NCBI GenBank assembly: GCA_014208095.1
Contig: JACHMT010000007.1
Span: 310,001 to 374,000, forward strand
DNA length: 64,000 bases
Reading direction: 5' to 3'
DNA from: Actinospineispora eucalypti
Lineage (GTDB): Bacteria; Actinomycetota; Actinomycetes; Mycobacteriales; Pseudonocardiaceae
Shown: piece by piece, positions 39,811-49,390 of the stretch
Numbering within the stretch: position 1 is the first letter of the stretch
Layout: each line of letters begins with the position of its first letter
The notes under the pieces: model-generated
What the model was told of the DNA's origin: nothing
Seen by the model: the letters and a program-made list of their open reading frames with translations, nothing else
The model's database searches: none
Program-made: the position numbers and the translations under genes

Positions 39811-40103
39811 GCGCTGGTTGTGTTGAAACCTGACAGCTGAATACGCCCCAGCTTCAACACTTTTACCACTCGATCGGGTGACGAGAGTGATCGAGCTCGC
39901 ACAGGTGTTTGTTTGCCGCGATAGGCCAACCGGCATGGGCAACGCGCGGTCATCGCGTTCGGACTAGTTAGCCGGGTCCTCACGCACGGTCACGGCCATG
40001 CCGACGGTGGCGCGCTCGAGCCGCAACTCCGCATAACAGGTCCTTAGAACGGCAACAGCGATCGCGGCCTAAGCCCCCGTTAGCCTGGCGAGGTCGCCGT
40101 CGG
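39798..40103. other. 306-bp region between fic and ychF, no gene seen
   Basis: Contains the fic promoter region with repeated TTTCAAC/GTTGAAA boxes (39801-39865) and, nearer ychF, GC-rich DNA without convincing ORFs or hairpins. A longer in-frame extension of Fic into this region reads as Arg/Cys-rich sequence unlike the family and is not accepted. Confidence 0.45.
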
Positions 40104-41186
<1,083 letters not shown>

Positions 41187-41322
41187 GACGAACCAGGGTA
41201 GTCGCCGGCCGGGCAGCCCCGGCCGACCGCCCGTCTACCCGGTAACACCGTTCACATTCGAACAGGGGATCGATCGGCGCGCCTGGGCAAAAACTGTCAG
41301 GGTCACCTGCACTCTGGTCCGC

Positions 41323-42861
41323 ATGAGCTCCATCGCCACGGTGAACATGCTGTTGATCGGGCTGTTAGCCGGCGCCGCCATCGGCGCGGGTACAGCCTGG
41401 GCAATGCTGTCCGCCCGGCACCGGGTGCACACCGCCGAGGCGGCTCGGGCCCGGGCCGACGCCTCCGCCGCGCTGCGCTCGGAAGTGGCCGCGCTGCGGG
41501 TGGAACGGGACTCGCTGCTCAGCCGGCTGAACGAGCAGACCGAACACGCCGCGGCGGCCGAGCTGCGCGCCCGCCGCGCGGAGACCGAGGCGGTGGGCGC
41601 GAACGCCGCGCTGGACGCCGAGCGCACCGCCTCGATGGAGCGCGAGCGGCTGCTGGCCCGCCGGGACGCGGAGCTGAAGGAGTCCTTCCAGGCGCTCTCC
41701 GCCGACGCGCTGGCCCGCAACAACGAGGCCTTCGTGGCATTGGCCGAGGGTCGGCTCAAGGAGGTCACGGCGGCCCTCACCGCCAAGGCCCAGGGCGACG
41801 ACACCGCCCGCCAGCACGCCATCAACGCGCTGCTCGACCCGATGACCAGCACGCTGCGCCGGGTCGAGGGCCAACTGCGCGACGTGGAGAAGGAACGCGA
41901 GTCCGCCTACTCCGGCCTGCGCGAGCAGATTTCGGTCATGCGCCAGGGCTCCGAGCGGCTGCACGAGGAGACCAAGCAGCTGGTGAACGCGCTGCGCGCG
42001 CCGCAGGTGCGGGGCCGGTGGGGCGAGCTGCAGCTGGAACGGATCGTGCAGCTGGCCGGCATGGTGGAGCACTGCGACTTCGACCAGCAGGTGGTAGCGG
42101 CCGCCGAGGACGGCGGGGTCCGGCCGGACATGGTGGTGCACCTGGCGGGCGGCAAGCAGATCGTGGTGGACGCCAAGGTGCCGTTCGCCGCCTACCTGGA
42201 GGCGGTGGAGTCCCGGGACCCGGACGTGCACTCCGACCGGCTGTCCGCGCACGCCCGCCAGCTGCGTTCGCACATCGACACGCTGGCTTCCAAGGCGTAC
42301 TGGCAGGCGTTCGAGCCGAGCCCGGAGTTCGTGGTGCTGTTCGTGCCGGGCGACCCGTTCCTGGAGGCCGCGCTGCGCTCCGACCCCGCGCTGCTCGAGC
42401 ACGCCTTCACCCACAACGTCATCGTGGCCACGCCCACCACCCTGATCGCGCTGCTGCGCACGGTCGCCTACGCGTGGCGGCAGGAGGCGCTGGCCGCCAA
42501 CGCGGCGAAGGTGCACTCGCTGGGCCGCGAGCTGCACGGGCGGCTGGCCACCATGGGCACCCACGTGGCCAAGCTCGGCCGCAGCCTGGACTCGGCGGTG
42601 GACAGCTACAACAAGACGGTCAGCTCGCTGGAGGCGCGCGTGCTGGTCACCGCGCGCAAGCTGACAGATCTCAAGGTCAGCGACGAGGAGCTGCCCGCCC
42701 CTTCACAGGTGGAGCGCTCGCCCCGCCAGGTGCAGGCCCCTGAGCTGGTCGCATCGGCGGCCGACTCGCTGATCGCGCTGCACCAGCGCGAGCACCCGAC
42801 CGGCCCACCGGACACGGCCGATGACGTGTCCGACGGCGGACGGGCTACCGTGACCGGGTGA
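41323..42861 (+). CDS. rmuC: DNA recombination protein RmuC
   Basis: Encodes 512 residues. An N-terminal membrane anchor (NMLLIGLLAGAAIGAGTAWA) is followed by a long coiled coil (about 30-170), then the RmuC nuclease-like core with RGRWGELQLERIVQLAGM, MVVHLAGGKQIVVDAKVPF and FVVLFVPGDPFLEAALR (PD-(D/E)xK-like pattern). It is linked to suppression of recombination at inverted repeats and to DNA repair. ATG 41323 starts just before the anchor, and longer in-frame extension is not credible. Its TGA overlaps the start of the next gene (GTGA). Confidence 0.9.
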   Translation: MSSIATVNMLLIGLLAGAAIGAGTAWAMLSARHRVHTAEAARARADASAALRSEVAALRVERDSLLSRLNEQTEHAAAAELRARRAETEAVGANAALDAERTASMERERLLARRDAELKESFQALSADALARNNEAFVALAEGRLKEVTAALTAKAQGDDTARQHAINALLDPMTSTLRRVEGQLRDVEKERESAYSGLREQISVMRQGSERLHEETKQLVNALRAPQVRGRWGELQLERIVQLAGMVEHCDFDQQVVAAAEDGGVRPDMVVHLAGGKQIVVDAKVPFAAYLEAVESRDPDVHSDRLSAHARQLRSHIDTLASKAYWQAFEPSPEFVVLFVPGDPFLEAALRSDPALLEHAFTHNVIVATPTTLIALLRTVAYAWRQEALAANAAKVHSLGRELHGRLATMGTHVAKLGRSLDSAVDSYNKTVSSLEARVLVTARKLTDLKVSDEELPAPSQVERSPRQVQAPELVASAADSLIALHQREHPTGPPDTADDVSDGGRATVTG

Positions 42862-43847
42862 CGACGCGCCCGCCCGCGCCCCCCTCGCGCACCGGATGGC
42901 CGACCTATGAGCGGTCGATCCTGAGCAACGTGCTCGGCTTACCGGGTTACGCCGCGATCGCCATCGCGTTCGGCTTCACCGGCCTCGGGGTGTTCATCGA
43001 CCTGAACCGCACGGGCGGCGACCTCGGCGCGATCTTCAAGGGCTGCTACTTCGCCGGCTGCGTGCTCGCGGTGTGCTGGGTGAAGCGGCGCGCGTTGTTC
43101 GGCCCGATGGTGCAGCCACCGCTGCTGATGGCGCTGGCCATTCCCAGCATCGTGCTGCTGTCGGGCGACAGCGGCGCCAACGGCTCCCCCGGGCTGGCCG
43201 ACCACCTGCTCTCCATCGGCGCCCCACTGCTGCTCGGCTTCCCCACCATGGCGGTGACCACGGCGTTCGTCGTGGGCATCGGCATCATCCGGTACCTCCT
43301 GCAACGCCCCTCGCAGGCGCCGGCACCGCCAACCCGCCGCCCGGCCAACCGCCGGGGCGCGGCCTCGGCCCCGGGCGCCGGACGAGGTGCGGCGACCCCC
43401 GGCGAACGACGGGCCGCCGCGGCGACGGCCGACCGGCGTGGCGCGCCGGGCGAACGCCGAACCACCAGTGGCGTGCCCGGCGAACGCCGAACCACCAGCG
43501 GTGTGCCGGGCGAGCGCAAGGGCTCCGGGACGCCCGGCGAGCGGCGTGCCGGCACGACCGAGCGCAGGACCACCTCGGGCGTGCCCGGCGAGAGCCGTGA
43601 CCAGCCGAAACGCTCCTCGAAGCAGCGCCCGACGAAGCAGGGCGGCGCGACCAGCGCCTCGGGCGAGCAGCGCGCGGCCGGCGGCCGCGAGCCGGGTGCC
43701 GACCGCAAGAGCAGCCGGTCCGCCCCGGACCGCGCCTCCGGGGACCGCCGGGCGGCCCGGGGCTCCTCGGCCGCCGGCCGCCAGCGCTCCGGCGAACCCC
43801 AGCCGCCCGAACCCCGCTCGGCCGACCGCACCGCCCGCCGCTCCTGA
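42858..43847 (+). CDS. DUF6542 membrane protein with repetitive basic tail
   Basis: Encodes 329 residues. The N-terminal half (about 1-150) has four membrane helices (LPGYAAIAIAFGFTGLGVFI, CYFAGCVLAVCWVKRRALFG, PLLMALAIPSIVLLSGD, FPTMAVTTAFVVGIGIIRYL), matching actinobacterial DUF6542. The rest is a long Arg/Gly/Ser-rich tail with direct repeats of GERRTTSGVP, encoded by a 33-bp tandem repeat near 43455-43520, and is probably unstructured. Translationally coupled to rmuC by a GTGA overlap, an arrangement I regard as typical for the phylum. Function unknown. Confidence 0.75.
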   Translation: MTTRPPAPPSRTGWPTYERSILSNVLGLPGYAAIAIAFGFTGLGVFIDLNRTGGDLGAIFKGCYFAGCVLAVCWVKRRALFGPMVQPPLLMALAIPSIVLLSGDSGANGSPGLADHLLSIGAPLLLGFPTMAVTTAFVVGIGIIRYLLQRPSQAPAPPTRRPANRRGAASAPGAGRGAATPGERRAAAATADRRGAPGERRTTSGVPGERRTTSGVPGERKGSGTPGERRAGTTERRTTSGVPGESRDQPKRSSKQRPTKQGGATSASGEQRAAGGREPGADRKSSRSAPDRASGDRRAARGSSAAGRQRSGEPQPPEPRSADRTARRS

Positions 43848-43880
43848 CCGCCACCGTAGAGGGCAATTCTTAAGCCTTCC

Positions 43881-43925
43881 TTGTTACGGCACTGTTGGCG
43901 GCCGGGCCGCTTAGCATTGCCGGTC
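43881..43925 (+). promoter_or_regulatory. Promoter block of HTH-membrane gene 1
   Basis: TTGTTA (43881-43886), CTGTTGG (43892-43898) and TAGCAT (43912-43917) recur with exactly the same spacing before the paralogue at 44743. TAGCAT ends 8 nt before ATG 43926, so transcription probably starts at or next to the start codon. Which upstream block is the -35 is unclear, because no pair has standard spacing. Confidence 0.5.
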
Positions 43926-44690
43926 ATGAACTCCCGCCGGCGGGACACCGAGGACCAGGTTCATCACCGGGTGGCGGCGCTCCGGCTCGAGCGCGGCCTG
44001 AGTCGCCATCAACTGGCCGAGGCCCTCGGCCTGCACCCCCGAACCATCGGCTACCTCGAGCAGGGCGAGTGGGAGCCCAGCCTGGCGGTCGCGTTGAAGA
44101 TCGCGCGCCTGTTCGATCTTCCGGTCGAGGCCATCTTCAGCACCCCGTCCCGACCCCGGCTCCTCCCGGTCGCCACCCCTCCGGGGAATATCCCCGATGA
44201 CGCCATGAGCACCGGGGGAGCCGGCTTGCGCGGTGTCGGCGGGGATGCCTCCCGCCGGGCCCGCCGATCGTTGACGGTGGGATTCCTGGCGTGCCTGTCC
44301 GCCATGCCCCTGGCGATGGCGTTTTTACCGGAATCGGACGGGAGACTGGTGAGCATTCTGGCCATGTTCGGCGGCTATGCGCTGTCCATTATGTTGGCCA
44401 ACGCGATCCGTAAGCTCGGCGCCGGCCACGACGGCGCGTTGGACGAAATACAGCGACGGGTTCACGACCGGTACAACTCATACGCGTACCTGGTGCTGAT
44501 ACGCGCCTACTCGGTGGCTACCGTGGTCATTCTCCTCTTCTGCTGGGTGAAGTTCGAGTTGAGCGACGTCGCCAGCGGCGCGTCGGCCGTCGGCATCCCC
44601 CTGCTGTTCCTGGTTGTCTCGCTGCCCAGCCTGATCGTCGCCTGGTCCCTGCCCGACCTCGACCGATCGGCCACCGGACGGCGACCTTAA
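43926..44690 (+). CDS. XRE-HTH regulator fused to membrane domain (copy 1)
   Basis: Encodes 254 residues. The first 65 are a Cro/CI-type HTH (HRVAALRLERGLSRHQLAEA, then TIGYLEQGEWEPSLAVALKI). A linker (about 75-110) leads to four hydrophobic segments: FLACLSAMPLAMAFLP, ILAMFGGYALSIMLANAI, AYSVATVVILLFCWVKF and IPLLFLVVSLPSLIVAWSLP. A DNA-binding domain tethered to a membrane bundle suggests a regulator that reads membrane state or keeps an operator near the membrane. No phospho- or protease-cleavage motif is obvious. Tandem paralogue at 44743. Probably leaderless. Confidence 0.8.
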   Translation: MNSRRRDTEDQVHHRVAALRLERGLSRHQLAEALGLHPRTIGYLEQGEWEPSLAVALKIARLFDLPVEAIFSTPSRPRLLPVATPPGNIPDDAMSTGGAGLRGVGGDASRRARRSLTVGFLACLSAMPLAMAFLPESDGRLVSILAMFGGYALSIMLANAIRKLGAGHDGALDEIQRRVHDRYNSYAYLVLIRAYSVATVVILLFCWVKFELSDVASGASAVGIPLLFLVVSLPSLIVAWSLPDLDRSATGRRP

Positions 44691-44697
44691 GATCGCC

Positions 44698-44742
44698 TTG
44701 TTATAGCGCTGTTGGAGAGCGGGGCTCATAACATTGCGAGTC
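44698..44742 (+). promoter_or_regulatory. Promoter block of HTH-membrane gene 2
   Basis: The same arrangement as 43881-43925: TTGTTA (44698-44703), CTGTTGG (44709-44715) and TAACAT (44729-44734), 8 nt before ATG 44743. Conservation between paralogues while the middle diverges supports these three blocks as functional, either as promoter elements or as binding sites for the encoded HTH proteins. Confidence 0.5.
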
Positions 44743-45540
44743 ATGAACTCCCGTCGGCGCGGCACCGAGGATCAGATTCATCAGAGGCTGGCCGCGCTGC
44801 GGCTCGAGCGGGGCGTGAGCCGCCTACAACTGGCCAAAGCCCTCGACCTGCACCCGCAGACCCTCGGTTATCTCGAGCGAGGCCACTACCAGCCCAGCCT
44901 CGCGGTCGCGCTGAAGATCGCCAGCTTGTTCCAGCTTCCGGTCGAAGCCATCTTCAGCAGCCCGGTTCCGTCCCAGCCGCTCCGCATGTCCGCCCCTCCG
45001 GGGAACGCCGGAGAAGGCGTCATGCCCACCGAGCGGGACCGACTCGTGCAGAGATTCCGCGCCGCCTGGGACCGCAGGGACGCCGAGCTGGCTGCCGGGC
45101 TGCGCGGTTTTGGCGGTCGCGCTTCCCACCGGACCCGGCGGTGGTTGGTGGTGGGGTTCCTGGTGTGCGTGGCCATGGTCCCCCTGGCGCGGCTATTGCC
45201 GGGAATTGCCGGGATGATGGGTGTCATCGGCATGTTCGCCGGGCTTCTGCTGGTTCTGATCGTGGCCAACGCCAGCGATATCGTCGGGGACCACCTCGAC
45301 AGCGGCCTGGATGAGATCCAGATACGCGTCCAAGACAGCTACGATTCGCGCGCGTACCGGATGCTGACGAGCGGCTGCGCGGTGGCCTTTCTCATCCTCT
45401 TCAGTGTCGCGGAGTTCGCGCCACCCCTCGACTCCGACATCGTCCAAGCCGTCTGCTACCCCCTGTTCATGCTGGCCATGGGGCTGCCAACGATGATCGC
45501 CGGCTGGTCCTTGCCCGATCTCGACCAGCCGGCGGAGTAG
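44743..45540 (+). CDS. XRE-HTH regulator fused to membrane domain (copy 2)
   Basis: Encodes 265 residues. The HTH (RLAALRLERGVSRLQLAKAL, TLGYLERGHYQPSLAVALKI) is very close to that of copy 1. The linker is longer here and adds ERDRLVQRFRAAWDRRDAEL. Four hydrophobic segments follow in the same order (VVGFLVCVAMVPLARLLPG, IGMFAGLLLVLIVANAS, CAVAFLILFSVAEF, YPLFMLAMGLPTMIAGWSLP). Both copies share an NSRRR start and the ending WSLPDLDR/Q. The pair arose by tandem duplication and may bind overlapping operators. ATG 44743 has a -10 only 8 nt upstream. Confidence 0.8.
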   Translation: MNSRRRGTEDQIHQRLAALRLERGVSRLQLAKALDLHPQTLGYLERGHYQPSLAVALKIASLFQLPVEAIFSSPVPSQPLRMSAPPGNAGEGVMPTERDRLVQRFRAAWDRRDAELAAGLRGFGGRASHRTRRWLVVGFLVCVAMVPLARLLPGIAGMMGVIGMFAGLLLVLIVANASDIVGDHLDSGLDEIQIRVQDSYDSRAYRMLTSGCAVAFLILFSVAEFAPPLDSDIVQAVCYPLFMLAMGLPTMIAGWSLPDLDQPAE

Positions 45541-45543
45541 GGC

Positions 45544-46506
45544 TCAGCCGGTTTGGGCGGTGCGGCGGGCGCGCAGTTCGCGGGGCAGGGAGAAGCTCAG
45601 CGTCTCCTCGGCGGTGGTGATCTCCTCGACGTCGGTCCAACCGCGCTCGGCCAGCCAGTCGATCACGCCGCGCACCAGGATCTCCGGCACGGAGGCGCCG
45701 CTGGTGATGCCCACCGTGCGCACCCCGGACAGCCACGCCTCGTCGATCTCCCGGGCGAAGTCGATGAGGTAGCTGGCCCCGGCGCCGGAGTTCAGCGCCA
45801 CCTCCACCAGCCGCACGGAGTTCGACGAGTTGCGCGAGCCGACCACCAGCACCAGGTCGCAGTGCGGGGCCATCGCCTTCACCGCGACCTGCCGGTTCTG
45901 GGTGGCGTAGCAGATGTCGTCGCTGGGCGGGTCCTGCAGCGAGGGGAAGCGCTCGCGCAGCCGGCGCACCGTCTCCATGGTCTCGTCCACGGACAGCGTG
46001 GTCTGGGACAGCCAGATCACCTTCTCCGGGTCGCGGACGGTCACCTTGGCCACGTCGTCCGGGCCGTCCACCAGCTGCACGTGGTCCGGCGCCTCGCCCG
46101 CGGTGCCCTCCACCTCCTCGTGCCCGTGGTGGCCGACCAGCAGGATGTCGTAGTCCTCCCTGGCGAAGCGCTTGGCCTCGTGGTGCACCTTGGTGACCAG
46201 CGGGCAGGTCGCGTCGATGGTGCGCAGGCTGCGCGACGCCGCCTGGGCGTGCACGGCCGGCGCGACGCCGTGCGCGGAGAACACCACCAGGGCGCCCTCC
46301 GGGACCTCGTCGGCCTCGTTGACGAAGATCGCGCCGCGCTCCCGCAGCGTCTCCACGACGTGCCGGTTGTGCACGATCTCCTTCCGCACGTAAACCGGGG
46401 CGCCGTGCGTCTCCAGCGCCTTCTCCACGGCGACGACGGCGCGGTCCACCCCGGCGCAGTAGCCTCGGGGCGCGGCCAGCAGGACTCGTTTGTCTGCTTC
46501 AGACAT
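45544..46506 (-). CDS. ispH: 4-hydroxy-3-methylbut-2-enyl diphosphate reductase
   Basis: Encodes 320 residues with the three iron-sulfur cysteines of IspH/LytB: LAAPRGYCAGVDRAV, IDATCPLVTKVHHEA and DDICYATQNRQVAV. The diphosphate-binding His residues (VHNRHVVE, SAHGVAP), the Glu of the active site (SGASVPEILV) and ITTAEETLSFSLP are also present. It is the last step of the MEP isoprenoid pathway, giving IPP and DMAPP. Typical actinobacterial position beside xseA. Divergent from the lipid-droplet-associated gene. Confidence 0.95.
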   Translation of the reverse strand: MSEADKRVLLAAPRGYCAGVDRAVVAVEKALETHGAPVYVRKEIVHNRHVVETLRERGAIFVNEADEVPEGALVVFSAHGVAPAVHAQAASRSLRTIDATCPLVTKVHHEAKRFAREDYDILLVGHHGHEEVEGTAGEAPDHVQLVDGPDDVAKVTVRDPEKVIWLSQTTLSVDETMETVRRLRERFPSLQDPPSDDICYATQNRQVAVKAMAPHCDLVLVVGSRNSSNSVRLVEVALNSGAGASYLIDFAREIDEAWLSGVRTVGITSGASVPEILVRGVIDWLAERGWTDVEEITTAEETLSFSLPRELRARRTAQTG

Positions 46507-46597
46507 GCTTCCAGCGTAGGCGCTCTACCGTGGTGGCATGCGCCTACTGTGGTGTCCGCTGCGCAACGACGAGGCAGAACGAGTAAGAATGCAGGGT

Positions 46598-47407
46598 ATG
46601 AAACCGCTGCCCATGCCGATCAGGATCGCCGCCGGCCTGGTGGTCACCGCGCTGGAAGAGGCCCAGGAGCTGCCGCGGAAGATCACCGAGTTCCCGGTGA
46701 CCGCGGTGAGCCAGGCGCTGCAGGCCTCCATGCGGCTCCAGCAGCGGGTGACCGAGCTGGCCATCAAGGGCGACCGCGCGCTGGGTTCGCTGCGGCCGGT
46801 GCCCGAGGCCCCGGAGTGGGCGCGGTTCGACGAGGACGAGGACGACGCGGGCGATTCGCGGTTCTTCGGCTCGGAGCACGGCCGGCCGAACGGGCTGGCC
46901 AACGGCCTGCGCGCGCCGCTGTCCACGCCGCCCAAGGTGACCCCGGTGCGGATCCTGCCCGATCCGGACGAGGACGACGCGGCCGAGGCGCTGCCCTCCC
47001 CGCGCCCCCCGACCGAGGCATCCGACCTGCCCGCTGTGCAGCCGGACGCCAAGCCCGCCTCCAAGCCGACCGCACCCGCCCGGGCCGAGCGTCGGAAGGC
47101 CGAGCGCCAAAAGGCCGACCCCAGCAAGACCGAGCCCAGCAAGACCGAGCCCAGCAAGACCGAGCCCAGCAAGGTCGGGCGCCAGAAGGTCGAGCCGGAG
47201 AAGGCGGCCAAGGCGGAGAAGTCCGCCGGCGGGCCGTCCGGGCTGGAGGAGTACGAGCAGTGGAGCCTGCCGCAGCTGCGCGCCCGGTTCCGCAACCTGA
47301 CCCTGCCGCAGCTGGAGGCGCTGCTGGCCTGGGAGACCGGGCACCAGGACCGGCCGCCCTACGTGACCATGCTGAGCAACCGGATCGCCAGCGTCAGCGG
47401 TCGGTGA
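46598..47407 (+). CDS. Lipid droplet-associated protein family
   Basis: Encodes 269 residues. The N-terminal 65 (PLPMPIRIAAGLVVTALEEA, then KITEFPVTAVSQALQ) form an amphipathic helix pair like the actinobacterial lipid-droplet-associated proteins. The middle is acidic and Pro-rich with three exact 15-bp repeats encoding PSKTE (about 47122-47170). The C-terminus is a conserved helical domain (SLPQLRARFRNLTLPQLEAL LAWE). A -10-like TAAGAAT 7 nt before ATG 46598 suggests a leaderless mRNA. ATG 46589 is an alternative. Its stop overlaps the xseA start. Confidence 0.72.
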   Translation: MKPLPMPIRIAAGLVVTALEEAQELPRKITEFPVTAVSQALQASMRLQQRVTELAIKGDRALGSLRPVPEAPEWARFDEDEDDAGDSRFFGSEHGRPNGLANGLRAPLSTPPKVTPVRILPDPDEDDAAEALPSPRPPTEASDLPAVQPDAKPASKPTAPARAERRKAERQKADPSKTEPSKTEPSKTEPSKVGRQKVEPEKAAKAEKSAGGPSGLEEYEQWSLPQLRARFRNLTLPQLEALLAWETGHQDRPPYVTMLSNRIASVSGR

Positions 47408-48648
47408 CCAAGCCGAAGAACCCGCCGAGCACGCCGGAGCAGCCCTGGCCGGTCCGCACGGTCGCCCGCAAGGTGGCCGGCTGGATCGACCGGCTGGGCA
47501 CGGTCTGGGTGGAGGGGCAGCTCACCCAGGTCAACGCCCGCCCGGGCACCGGGACCGCGTTCCTGGTGCTGCGTGACCCGGCGGCGGACGTTTCCCTGAC
47601 CCTGACCTGCCCGATCGGCCTGGTGCGCGACTCGGCCGCACCGGTCACCGAGGGCAGCCGGGTCATCGTGCACGGCAAGCCCACGTTCTTCCTCTCCCGG
47701 GGCACGTTCAGCCTGCGGGTGGACGAGATCCGTTCGGTGGGCATCGGCGAGTTGCTGGCCCGGATCGAACGGCTGCGCAAGCTGCTCGCCGCCGAGGGCC
47801 TCTTCGACCCGGCGCGCAAGCGGCGCCCGCCGTTCCTGCCCCGGCAGGTCGGACTGATCACCGGGCGGTCCAGCGCCGCCGAGCACGACGTGGTGAGTAA
47901 CGCTCGTCACCGTTGGCCGGCCGCCCGGTTCCGCATCTGCCACACCGCGACCCAGGGCGCGCTGGCCGTGCCGGCGATCATCGACGCGCTGGAGGCCCTG
48001 GACCGGGACCCGGAGACCGATGTCATCGTGATCGCCCGGGGCGGCGGCAGCGTGGAGGATCTGCTGCCGTTCTCCGACGAGGCGCTGTGCCGGGCGGTCG
48101 CCGCCGCGCGCACACCGGTGATCTCGGCGATCGGCCACGAACCGGACACTCCCCTGCTCGATCACGTCGCTGACCTGCGCTGTTCCACGCCGACGGCGGC
48201 CGGGCGGACGATCGTGCCCGACCTGGCCGAGGAGACCGCGCGAATCGCCGGGCTGCGCGACCGGGCACGCCGCGCACTGTCCGGCTGGGTGGACCGGGAA
48301 CGGCGGCTGCTGGACAACCTGCGCGGCCGCCCGGTGCTCGCCCAGCCCTACCGCGAGCTGGACCGGCGCGCCGACGAGCTCGCCGCGTTGCGCCAGGTGA
48401 TGCGGAACCACACGTTGCGCGCGCTCGCCGAGCGGGCCACCGACCTCAGCCATCTGCAATCGCGCTTGACGAGCCTCGGACCAGCGGCCACCCTGGCGCG
48501 TGGGTACGCGATAGCGCAGGTCATCACCGATGACGACAGATCACCGGTGCTGCGCTCGGTGGCCGAGGCGCCGGTCGGCACCCGGCTGCGTATCCGGCTC
48601 ACCGACGGAGCGGTCTCCTCGGTGGTGGACCAGACCGACCCGCGCTGA
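47404..48648 (+). CDS. xseA: Exodeoxyribonuclease VII large subunit
   Basis: Encodes 414 residues. An N-terminal OB fold (GTVWVEGQLTQVNARPGTGT, VIVHGKPTFF) is followed by the catalytic core (PRQVGLITGRSSAAEHDVVS, VIVIARGGGSVEDLLPFSDE, VISAIGHEPDTPLLDHVADL, STPTAAGRTIVPD) and the coiled coil (AALRQVMRNHTLRAL), ending with the small C-terminal strand segment. With XseB it degrades single-stranded DNA in both directions. The GTG overlaps the upstream stop (GTGA). The operon continues with an unknown gene and xseB. Confidence 0.95.
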   Translation: MTKPKNPPSTPEQPWPVRTVARKVAGWIDRLGTVWVEGQLTQVNARPGTGTAFLVLRDPAADVSLTLTCPIGLVRDSAAPVTEGSRVIVHGKPTFFLSRGTFSLRVDEIRSVGIGELLARIERLRKLLAAEGLFDPARKRRPPFLPRQVGLITGRSSAAEHDVVSNARHRWPAARFRICHTATQGALAVPAIIDALEALDRDPETDVIVIARGGGSVEDLLPFSDEALCRAVAAARTPVISAIGHEPDTPLLDHVADLRCSTPTAAGRTIVPDLAEETARIAGLRDRARRALSGWVDRERRLLDNLRGRPVLAQPYRELDRRADELAALRQVMRNHTLRALAERATDLSHLQSRLTSLGPAATLARGYAIAQVITDDDRSPVLRSVAEAPVGTRLRIRLTDGAVSSVVDQTDPR

Positions 48649-48674
48649 CCGGGGGTCGGCGAGCGGAGGACGCG

Positions 48675-49112
48675 ATGGCGGTTGCGCACACCCCACCGGG
48701 GCCCGCCGCGTCCACCTTCCTGCCGCTCACCCTGTCGGCGATCCGCGCCGCCGGAGAGGACGCGCTGGCCAGCCACGCGATCAGCGCCGAGCGGGCGGCG
48801 GCGGACAGCTGGCAGGCGCTGCTCGGGGACTGCGCCTGCGCCCACCGCTGGGTGCTGCCGGACCGGTTGCGCCTGCTCTCCGCCGCCGCCGGCGAGTACG
48901 CGGCCGGCGAGTGGTGGCGCCCGCACGGCGCCCGGGTCGCCGAGTTCGAGCAGTGGGTGGCCGAGGCGATCGACGAGGGCGACGGCGAGGACTTCGCGGA
49001 GGCCTGCGCCGGGTACGACGCCGCGCTGGCCCGCGCGCTGGTGGCCGCGAGCGGCCGCCCGGCCGGGCTGCCCTCCGCCGCCGGCGCCCCGTCCGGCACG
49101 ATGGCCGAGTGA
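48675..49112 (+). CDS. Hypothetical protein between xseA and xseB
   Basis: Encodes 145 residues, mostly helical, with STFLPLTLSAIRAAGEDALA, CACAHRWVLPDRLRLLSAA (Cys-Ala-Cys-Ala-His) and EQWVAEAIDEGDGEDFAEA. Acidic overall. No family recognised. It sits 26 nt after xseA and its TGA overlaps the xseB GTG (GTGA), so it is co-translated with exonuclease VII. The position suggests a role linked to that enzyme, or simple operon hitch-hiking. Confidence 0.65.
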   Translation: MAVAHTPPGPAASTFLPLTLSAIRAAGEDALASHAISAERAAADSWQALLGDCACAHRWVLPDRLRLLSAAAGEYAAGEWWRPHGARVAEFEQWVAEAIDEGDGEDFAEACAGYDAALARALVAASGRPAGLPSAAGAPSGTMAE

Positions 49113-49330
49113 GCACCGAGACCGACATCGAGAAACTCGGCTACGAGCAGGCGCGCGACGAACTCGCCGAGGTGGTCCGCGCGCTCGAGGTCGGCGGGTT
49201 GAGCCTGGACGACGCCCTGGCCCTGTGGGAGCGCGGCGAGCGGCTGGCCAAGCACTGCGAGCGCCAGCTGGCGGGGGCGCGCGACCGGGTGGACGCGGTC
49301 CTCAACGAGCAGTCCGAACCGGAACGGTAG
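49109..49330 (+). CDS. xseB: Exodeoxyribonuclease VII small subunit
   Basis: Encodes 73 residues forming the XseB helical hairpin: LGYEQARDELAEVVRALEVG GLSLDDALALWERGERLAKH then CERQLAGARDRVDAVL. All hallmark positions (Y-A-ELE-V, GLSL-ALWERGE) are there. It coats the XseA coiled coil. GTG start overlaps the stop of the hypothetical gene. An inverted copy of the dispersed GC-rich repeat begins directly after its TAG. Confidence 0.93.
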   Translation: MSTETDIEKLGYEQARDELAEVVRALEVGGLSLDDALALWERGERLAKHCERQLAGARDRVDAVLNEQSEPER

Positions 49331-49384
49331 CGAGCGCGGAACGCGCTCGCCGAGAGCGCGCGCACAGTTCGGCGCGCGCGGGGA
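49331..49384. repeat. GC-rich ~50-bp repeat, inverted copy (locus B4)
   Basis: Read on the minus strand this is CCCCGCGCGCGCCGAACTG continuing to GCGAGCGCGTTCCGCGCT, the same unit as at 57759-57857. It fills the gap between the convergent genes xseB and the DUF4245 gene. Confidence 0.7.
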
Positions 49385-49390
49385 CGCAGG

